Positions 57,888 to 64,000 of a DNA stretch of 64,000 bases are shown piece by piece. Source of the DNA: Chloroflexota bacterium (GTDB lineage: Bacteria > Chloroflexota > Anaerolineae > Anaerolineales > Villigracilaceae). A program made the position numbers and the translations under genes. The DNA lies in NCBI GenBank assembly GCA_016234495.1, contig JACRBI010000040.1:229214-293213 (forward strand), written 5' to 3'. Under the pieces are notes generated by a model. It did no database searches. It was not told where the DNA came from and saw only the letters and a list, made by a program, of their open reading frames with translations. The number at the start of each line of letters is the position of its first letter. Within the stretch, counting starts at the first letter, position 1.

Positions 57888-58415
57888 CTAATGCAAATGC
57901 CCATTCTTCTTCGGGCAGAAGTGACCTTCGGGTTCCATGGGCTGGCCGCATTGCACGCAGACAGGTCGCCCGCGGCTGGCCACGTCTGCGCCCCAGCGCG
58001 CCAGTCTGCGCACCTGGCTTCGGCTGGCCCAGAAGCGGATCTGCGCTGCGGAGTCGGGGTCTTCATCTTCAGTCAACAGTTCCTTGGTGAATACAACCAC
58101 CTGGTCGCGTTCCTTGTCGTAGGCGAGGCCGATCTCGCCGGCGCGGAAAAGCGGGTCCACCGGCGGATGGATGCGCATACGGTCTTCGGAATATTCGCCG
58201 GATGCTTCTTCAAGGTTGGGGTTCTGGCGGTAGATTTGCGACAGGAATTGTTCAATGCCGATCGCAAGCGATTGGAGCTGCGCCTTTTCAATTAACACAG
58301 TGATGGTGCGCTGGTCTTGATAGGCTTGTAAATAAAAGACTCGCTGACCCGGAGCGCCGATGGCATCTGCGGTAATGTGGTCGCATGGGTCTACGTCAAT
58401 TTCAAAACGGGGCAT
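57888..58415 (-). CDS. DUF3090 family protein with C-terminal zinc ribbon
   Basis: A 175-residue soluble protein. GAPGQRVFYLQAYQDQRTITVLIEKAQLQSLA and FRAGEIGLAYDKERDQVVVFTKEL form two beta-rich halves. RFWASRSQVRRLARWGADVASRGRPVCVQCGQPMEPEGHFCPKKNGH ends in a Cys4-like knuckle (CVQCG...HFC). This is the DUF3090 family, seen in Actinobacteria as part of a trio with an SCO1664-type protein and a histidine-phosphatase-type protein. The third member is not next to it here. The function is unknown. Confidence 0.85.
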   Translation of the reverse strand: MPRFEIDVDPCDHITADAIGAPGQRVFYLQAYQDQRTITVLIEKAQLQSLAIGIEQFLSQIYRQNPNLEEASGEYSEDRMRIHPPVDPLFRAGEIGLAYDKERDQVVVFTKELLTEDEDPDSAAQIRFWASRSQVRRLARWGADVASRGRPVCVQCGQPMEPEGHFCPKKNGHLH

Positions 58416-58450
58416 AAGTTATTACCTTTAAAATCGAGTATACCAGAATT

Positions 58451-58566
58451 GACTATGGACAATTGACGATGGACTGTGAGGTAAAAGTCAAAAGATTTGG
58501 TGTGAACAATACGAATTTTGTTTGTTGTCCACGGTCTATGGTCTGCGGTCTACCGTCTGCTATAAT
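58451..58566. repeat. Word repeat D2 with adjoining TATAAT box
   Basis: ATGGACAATTGACGATGGAC (58455-58474) and GTCCACGGTCTATGGTC (58528-58544) form diffuse inverted arms with the TGGAC/GTCCA wording of D1 (18666). CGGTCTACCGTCTGC closes it. TATAAT follows at 58561-58566, 28 bp before the mutase start, and is probably its -10. No good -35 is present. Confidence 0.55.
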
Positions 58567-58593
58567 CCCAACATCTCACCAAAGGAGAGCGCC

Positions 58594-60273
<1,680 letters not shown>

Positions 60274-60296
60274 GGAGTTTGTAGAAAGTTGAGAGT

Positions 60297-60330
60297 AAAA
60301 AGGATGGCCGGACAAGGTCATCCTTTTTTG
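60297..60330 (+). terminator. Terminator after acyl-CoA mutase
   Basis: AAAAAGGATG pairs with CATCCTTTTTT (with inner GGCC/GGTC imperfect pairing) around GGACAAG. It lies between the convergent mutase and lipoprotein genes and can work in both directions. Confidence 0.75.
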
Positions 60331-60333
60331 TTC

Positions 60334-60888
60334 TTAATACACAGGCGTCATGGATTTTTCAACCCATTTGCCTTCCTGCAATTCTATGACAAGACGGTAG
60401 CCATCTGTCGAATCCTGCTGATCCCAGGGACGAGAATAATCAAGAATGTACAAATTTTGTGTAGCGTTTGAATATGCAAAGGCAAAAAATATTTTGGGAA
60501 ACTCCGTGCTGCCAAAGTTGTTTTGTATATCCTCATCTGAACATTGTCTCATTGAATTTGTCTCGTAAATCCAACATTTCTCCATGTCTTTTATATCCTG
60601 GGAAACACCAAACCAAAAGTTTTCCTTGTTTTCCATCTGGGAGAGAGCAATGATAAAGGGGCGTTTGTTGACAATCCTTCTAGCCGCTATCCGAACAACA
60701 AATTCCTCCACGCTTTCGTTCTCTGCTTGAACGAGCAGATTTGATATTTCCGGTGTTCTTATAAACGCCGTAGCAGGTGGTTCTTGCTGAATAGTCGGGG
60801 TTGTTGGCATAACATTGGAAGCACAGCTTGTTTCAGTGAGTACCAAAACTGCAAAAAACAACAGCCGCTGATATTTGCAAATTGTCAT
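60334..60888 (-). CDS. Small lipoprotein, hypothetical
   Basis: A 184-residue protein. The signal (LLFFAVLVLTETSC) ends in a lipobox TETSC with Thr at -3. The mature part starts with a Thr/Pro-rich stalk (NVMPTTPTIQQEPPATAF) and is followed by a compact alpha/beta domain with several Cys (KDMEKCWIYETNSMRQCSDE) and ending in VIELQEGKWVEKSMTPVY, which resembles NTF2-like or secreted small domains. No family is recognised. It is a single gene, lower in G+C than its neighbours, with terminators on one side and the transporter gene on the other. Confidence 0.6.
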   Translation of the reverse strand: MTICKYQRLLFFAVLVLTETSCASNVMPTTPTIQQEPPATAFIRTPEISNLLVQAENESVEEFVVRIAARRIVNKRPFIIALSQMENKENFWFGVSQDIKDMEKCWIYETNSMRQCSDEDIQNNFGSTEFPKIFFAFAYSNATQNLYILDYSRPWDQQDSTDGYRLVIELQEGKWVEKSMTPVY

Positions 60889-60965
60889 GGTGTCCTCTTT
60901 TGCCAGAGGTTGTTTTAACCATCTTCACTTTCATGATAGTGAGTTTCCCGCTGGAACACAAGAGC

Positions 60966-62393
60966 TTACAACTTGGCCGATGTCGCTTCATCCCTGCGCC
61001 GTTTCAGCAGCTTTTGAATCCGCTGATACTTCTCACGCGAGAGCGGATACGACCACGCCAGCGCGATCGTCCCGGTCAATATGATGACCCCCAAAAACGA
61101 GACCATCCAGCGGATCGCTGTCAATGCGGATTCAGGCTGGGTGAATTGAGTGACTCCCTCCGGCGGACTCTGATAGCCGGACCAGCCAAGTATTTGCAGA
61201 GTGATGAAAATAATAAGCGCCCCGGTCAACTTGCGGATGAGCGTACGGATACCGTAATAAATCCCCTCCTGACGGCGGCCGGTGCGAAGCTCATCCCATT
61301 CGATCACATCCGGTAGAATCGAGTCAGGCAAAATGTAGGCTGCCGAAACGCCGACCCCGGCCAGCGCCGCGAGGACCAGCATGTAGGTTGTATCGCCGGG
61401 CTGAATGGTAAAGATCATACTCTGGACGGTGATCCAAAACACCATGCCGAGAATATATGCTTCACGTTTGTTGCGCGTGCGCGCCAGCCACAACCAGAAG
61501 GGCACGCACAAAACGCAGACAAACATCAGTACCCCGAAGAAGGCGGATTCCAGCGCAAGTTCCAGCCCAAGAATATTAACCTTTGCCAGCAGGTCGCCCT
61601 TCGCCACCCAGTAAAGCAGGAAGAACGGAAAGGTGATGGCGATCATATCCACTGCCGACCAGTTGAACATATAGATGCCGGCTGCATAGCGAAAGGGGAC
61701 GTTCTGCCATGCCACGCGCAATGTCTCGCGGAAGGGCAGGGCTTCTGGCAGTTTTTCTGGAGAGAATCTTTCGCGAACGAACCAGCCGATTAGAAAAAGC
61801 GGAAGCGACCCCAAACTGCCGAAGACCGCGCCCGCAGTCATGAATCCCTGCTGCTGCGAGCCGCCCATCTCGATCACCTTATCCACGATCATGGGAGCGG
61901 TGATCACGACCGTCATCGCGGCCAATAACTGGAAGACCGTGCGAAAACTCGAAAGGGAGGTTCGCTCATCATAGTCCTGAGTCAGCTCCGGGGTTAGGGA
62001 AAGATACGGCACTGCCACGAGTGTCGTCAAGGTATCGGAGATCATAAATGCCAGCGTTACGTAAGTCAGCAGCGCGATCTGGCTTTCCCAATTTGGCGCG
62101 GACCATAGGATCACAAAACTTAATCCAAAGGGAAATGCGAACCACAAAAGAAAGGGACGCCGCCGCCCGAGGCGCGATTGCATTCGGTCGCTGAGCACGC
62201 CGATGATGGGGTCGTTGACCGCGTCCCAGACAATGCCGACCAGCGCGCCGATGGATGCGAGGCGCGGCTCGATGCCGACTACATCTGTAAGATACAATGC
62301 GTAAAAAATCGAACGCATCATGCCGATGCTTGATAATCCCCAGTCACCGGAACCGTATAAGGCTTTCAACCAAAAGGGAAGTTTTTTTCTCAT
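60966..62393 (-). CDS. GPH-type MFS transporter (glycoside/pentoside/hexuronide:cation symporter)
   Basis: A 475-residue integral membrane protein with 12 hydrophobic helices. GALVGIVWDAVNDPIIGVLSDRMQSRLGRRRPFLLW is the signature loop of the GPH/MFS_2 family (D-x-x-x-D-P, G-x-x-R-x-x-R). The second half has VSAAYILPDSILPDVIEWDELRTGRRQEGIYYG. It takes up sugars or sugar acids, driven by Na+ or H+. The start at 62393 fits MRKKLPFWLKALYGSGDWG, the usual opening of the family. It is divergent from the riboswitch-controlled gene. Confidence 0.9.
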   Translation of the reverse strand: MRKKLPFWLKALYGSGDWGLSSIGMMRSIFYALYLTDVVGIEPRLASIGALVGIVWDAVNDPIIGVLSDRMQSRLGRRRPFLLWFAFPFGLSFVILWSAPNWESQIALLTYVTLAFMISDTLTTLVAVPYLSLTPELTQDYDERTSLSSFRTVFQLLAAMTVVITAPMIVDKVIEMGGSQQQGFMTAGAVFGSLGSLPLFLIGWFVRERFSPEKLPEALPFRETLRVAWQNVPFRYAAGIYMFNWSAVDMIAITFPFFLLYWVAKGDLLAKVNILGLELALESAFFGVLMFVCVLCVPFWLWLARTRNKREAYILGMVFWITVQSMIFTIQPGDTTYMLVLAALAGVGVSAAYILPDSILPDVIEWDELRTGRRQEGIYYGIRTLIRKLTGALIIFITLQILGWSGYQSPPEGVTQFTQPESALTAIRWMVSFLGVIILTGTIALAWSYPLSREKYQRIQKLLKRRRDEATSAKL

Positions 62394-62565
62394 ACCTGTA
62401 ATTTCTCAATAAGGAATTCGCGCAAGTGTAGCACGAAAACCAATCCGCGCCTGTTTTTGAAGAAGCCGTTAACTCCCCGCAGCCGAAGTATGAATTTTCC
62501 CGGCGGCCTTTCAATACTGAAACGCAAGCTTTCGTGATTGTAAGCACAAACGCAAAATGATGTGC

Positions 62566-62571
62566 TACACT
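62566..62571 (+). promoter_or_regulatory. Promoter -10 box for the riboswitch transcript
   Basis: TACACT at 62566-62571 puts the start of transcription near 62578, just before the riboswitch. The -35 region is not clear: the nearest TTGTAA (62538) is 22 bp away. Confidence 0.4.
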
Positions 62572-62580
62572 AGGAACACA

Positions 62581-62669
62581 TTCCGATAATGGCAAACCTG
62601 TTGAAAAGCAGGGACGCAAAGTCATGGGTCTAAAGTTGTGGAAACGCAACCATGATCGCCAGACCGCCG
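62581..62669 (+). ncRNA. Cyclic di-GMP-I riboswitch (GEMM-I)
   Basis: The conserved core is present: ATGGCAAACC (62589-62598), a GAAA-containing loop (TTGAAAAG), GGGACGCAAAG (62611-62621), GGGTCTAA and a long hairpin with GTTGTGGAAACGCAAC (62635-62650) closing on ATGG...CCAT. The base equivalent to G20 of the V. cholerae Vc2 aptamer is G, which favours c-di-GMP over cyclic GMP-AMP. A terminator hairpin (62702) lies about 35 nt downstream, then a chemoreceptor gene. Whether c-di-GMP turns the gene on or off cannot be read directly. Confidence 0.92.
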
Positions 62670-62701
62670 AAGATCAATTCTATATTTCGTTCTATCTTCC
62701 C

Positions 62702-62732
62702 GCGGGTATGGCACTTTGCCATGCCCGCTTTT
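62702..62732 (+). terminator. Expression-platform terminator
   Basis: GCGGGTATGGCA (62702-62713) pairs with TGCCATGCCCGC (62717-62728) over 12 bp (one G-U), loop CTT, followed by TTTT. It lies between the c-di-GMP aptamer and the chemoreceptor start, the standard place for a regulated terminator. Confidence 0.85.
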
Positions 62733-62869
62733 GGTTACCACAAACTGCCCTTGTCGATAAATCAAAAAAACAAAACACGAGGCACAGGTCTGAAACCATG
62801 ATTTTGACCTACGGGAGCGGCTGCTGGCGGTTTTGTCATTGCAAACAACATAAAGGAGAAAAGATAAAC

Positions 62870-64000
62870 ATGAACGCACTGAACAATCTCAAAACCAGCG
62901 TGAAATTGATCGGGAGTTTCCTGATCATCGCCACCATCACGGCGGTGGTGGGCGGGGTGGGGATCTATTACATCGGGCAGATCGATGCTGCGGACACACG
63001 GCTGTATCAAAACCAGACGGTGCCGATCAGTCAATTGGCTGACATGGCCGTCGCCTTTCAGCGTATACGCGTCAACCTGCGCGATATGATTCTGTCCAAG
63101 GATCACACGGAAATGCAGAAGTATGCCGACACGATCGACTCGCTGACAGTTGATCTTGATAAGCTTTCGGATGAATACGAAAAATTGATTCTGTCTCAAG
63201 AAATGCAGGATCTGTTCGACGAGTATGTCAACTCGCGCAAGGAATTTGTTCCGTTAAGAAATGAGATCATGTCGCTGGCGGAGTCAGGCAAAAAAGAGGA
63301 AGCCCTGGCCTTGATGCGCGGGGATGCTTTTGCCAGCGCAAAGGCTATAGAGGCCAATCTTGATGCAATGCAGGTAATGAAAGTGGAACAGGCCAAGGGA
63401 GTTGCCGATTCAAACACTGTCCTAGCCAACACAGCCACGACGATCATGATCGTGCTGGCTGTCATTGCAGTGCTGGCCGGCGTGGGGTTTGGTCTGCTGA
63501 TCTCGAACAGCATCGCCAACCCGCTGGGGATGGTGACCAGTATGGCGAAATCGCTGGCAGTGGGTGACATGCTGCGCGAGATGAGCGAAGGGGAGAAAGA
63601 CAAGGTGCGCTCCCGCAAGGACGAGATCGGCACAATCGGCAAGGCCTTCGATGAGTTGATCAACTACATGCAGGGCATGGGCGTGGCCGCCACAGCCATT
63701 GCAGAGAACGACCTGACGACCTCGGTCACCCCGAAATCAGCCAGGGACGAACTCGGCAACTCCTTCGCAAAGATGATCGGCGGACTGCGCGAAGCGATCG
63801 GACTGGTGGCAGACAGTGCCAACGCCGTCACCGCTGCCGCCTCGCAACTCAGCACCGCCGCCGAACAATCCGGCGAAGCCACCAACCAGATCGCCACCAC
63901 CATCCAACAGGTCGCGCTCGGCACCGCCCAGCAGACGGCCGGCGTCACCAAGACCTCTGGCTCCGTCGAGCAGATGGGACGCGCGATTGACGGCGTGGCC
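62870..64000 (+). CDS. Methyl-accepting chemotaxis protein, 3'-truncated
   Basis: The frame stays open from ATG 62870 (AAAGGAG eight bases upstream) to the window edge, 377 codons. The first helix (about 13-34) is followed by a four-helix-bundle sensor (4HB_MCP; AVAFQRIRVNLRDMILSKDHTEMQKYADTIDSL), a second helix (about 187-209), a HAMP domain (SNSIANPLGMVTSMAKSLAVGDM... DEIGTIGKAFDELINYMQ), a second HAMP-like unit and the beginning of the coiled-coil signalling domain (AASQLSTAAEQSGEATNQIATTIQQVA). The end is outside the window. Expression is under the c-di-GMP riboswitch, linking chemotaxis or motility with biofilm signalling. Confidence 0.93.
   Translation, partial: MNALNNLKTSVKLIGSFLIIATITAVVGGVGIYYIGQIDAADTRLYQNQTVPISQLADMAVAFQRIRVNLRDMILSKDHTEMQKYADTIDSLTVDLDKLSDEYEKLILSQEMQDLFDEYVNSRKEFVPLRNEIMSLAESGKKEEALALMRGDAFASAKAIEANLDAMQVMKVEQAKGVADSNTVLANTATTIMIVLAVIAVLAGVGFGLLISNSIANPLGMVTSMAKSLAVGDMLREMSEGEKDKVRSRKDEIGTIGKAFDELINYMQGMGVAATAIAENDLTTSVTPKSARDELGNSFAKMIGGLREAIGLVADSANAVTAAASQLSTAAEQSGEATNQIATTIQQVALGTAQQTAGVTKTSGSVEQMGRAIDGVA

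Overview
The window looks like chromosomal DNA of a Chloroflexota bacterium, most likely of the class Anaerolineae. This is inferred from family content and not from a marker gene. The pointers are lipoproteins with a Thr/Pro-rich stalk and an NBR1-type Ig domain, a DUF5671 multi-repeat membrane protein, the SCO1664/DUF3090 pair (Actinobacteria and Chloroflexi), a PknB-type kinase fused to a propeller, frequent TTG/GTG starts and roughly 50% G+C. I found no rRNA, tRNA, CRISPR array, prophage or classical insertion sequence.

Layout. 1-5.6 kb: a YdeI-like protein, quinone-type dihydroorotate dehydrogenase, a Ser/Thr kinase, a thymidylate-kinase-like protein, a small orphan and an enoyl-CoA hydratase. 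5.6-13 kb: glutamate dehydrogenase with a regulated-looking leader, glutaryl-CoA-type acyl-CoA dehydrogenase, oligoendopeptidase F and two membrane proteins. 13-17.5 kb: dnaN, then a GntR-controlled envelope operon (GntR, slipin, SdpI-like, DUF4177, CPBP protease) read on the minus strand. That operon carries one perfect and one near-perfect parS-like site. 17.7-23.4 kb: pdxS/pdxT, an acetyltransferase-like protein, a HAD phosphatase, a secreted toroid-like protein and a fatty acid desaturase. 23.4-28.4 kb: five consecutive NBR1-Ig lipoproteins, followed by queG and rdgB.

30-58 kb is almost entirely minus strand. It holds an alpha/beta hydrolase, a sensor kinase and then a roughly 20-kb surface-polysaccharide cluster (32.8-52.5 kb): two sulfotransferases, two sulfatase-fold proteins, three GT2 glycosyltransferases, GT-C-like membrane proteins, an O-antigen ligase, a Wzz-like protein, a CMP-sugar synthetase, a methyltransferase, an SDR and a hydroxyacid dehydrogenase. 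The cluster probably makes and decorates a sulfated exopolysaccharide or glycan. It is followed by an acetyltransferase, a lipoprotein, radA, homoserine dehydrogenase and the SCO1664/DUF3090 pair. The last 6 kb hold a B12-dependent acyl-CoA mutase large subunit, a small lipoprotein, a GPH-type transporter, and a c-di-GMP-I riboswitch with terminator in front of a methyl-accepting chemotaxis protein that runs off the end.

The most unusual signal is a set of quasi-palindromic repeats built from 8-11 bp words. They lie in gene gaps, overlap stop codons, displace ribosome binding sites, and in two places are read in frame inside conserved enzymes (queG and homoserine dehydrogenase). One family (B) brackets, in inverted orientation, a GxxExxY gene whose product has a PD-(D/E)XK nuclease fold. 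The same family occurs without that gene as a 245-bp nested palindrome 8 kb away. This resembles a nuclease-carrying unit with non-coding relatives and is my main candidate for an undescribed system.
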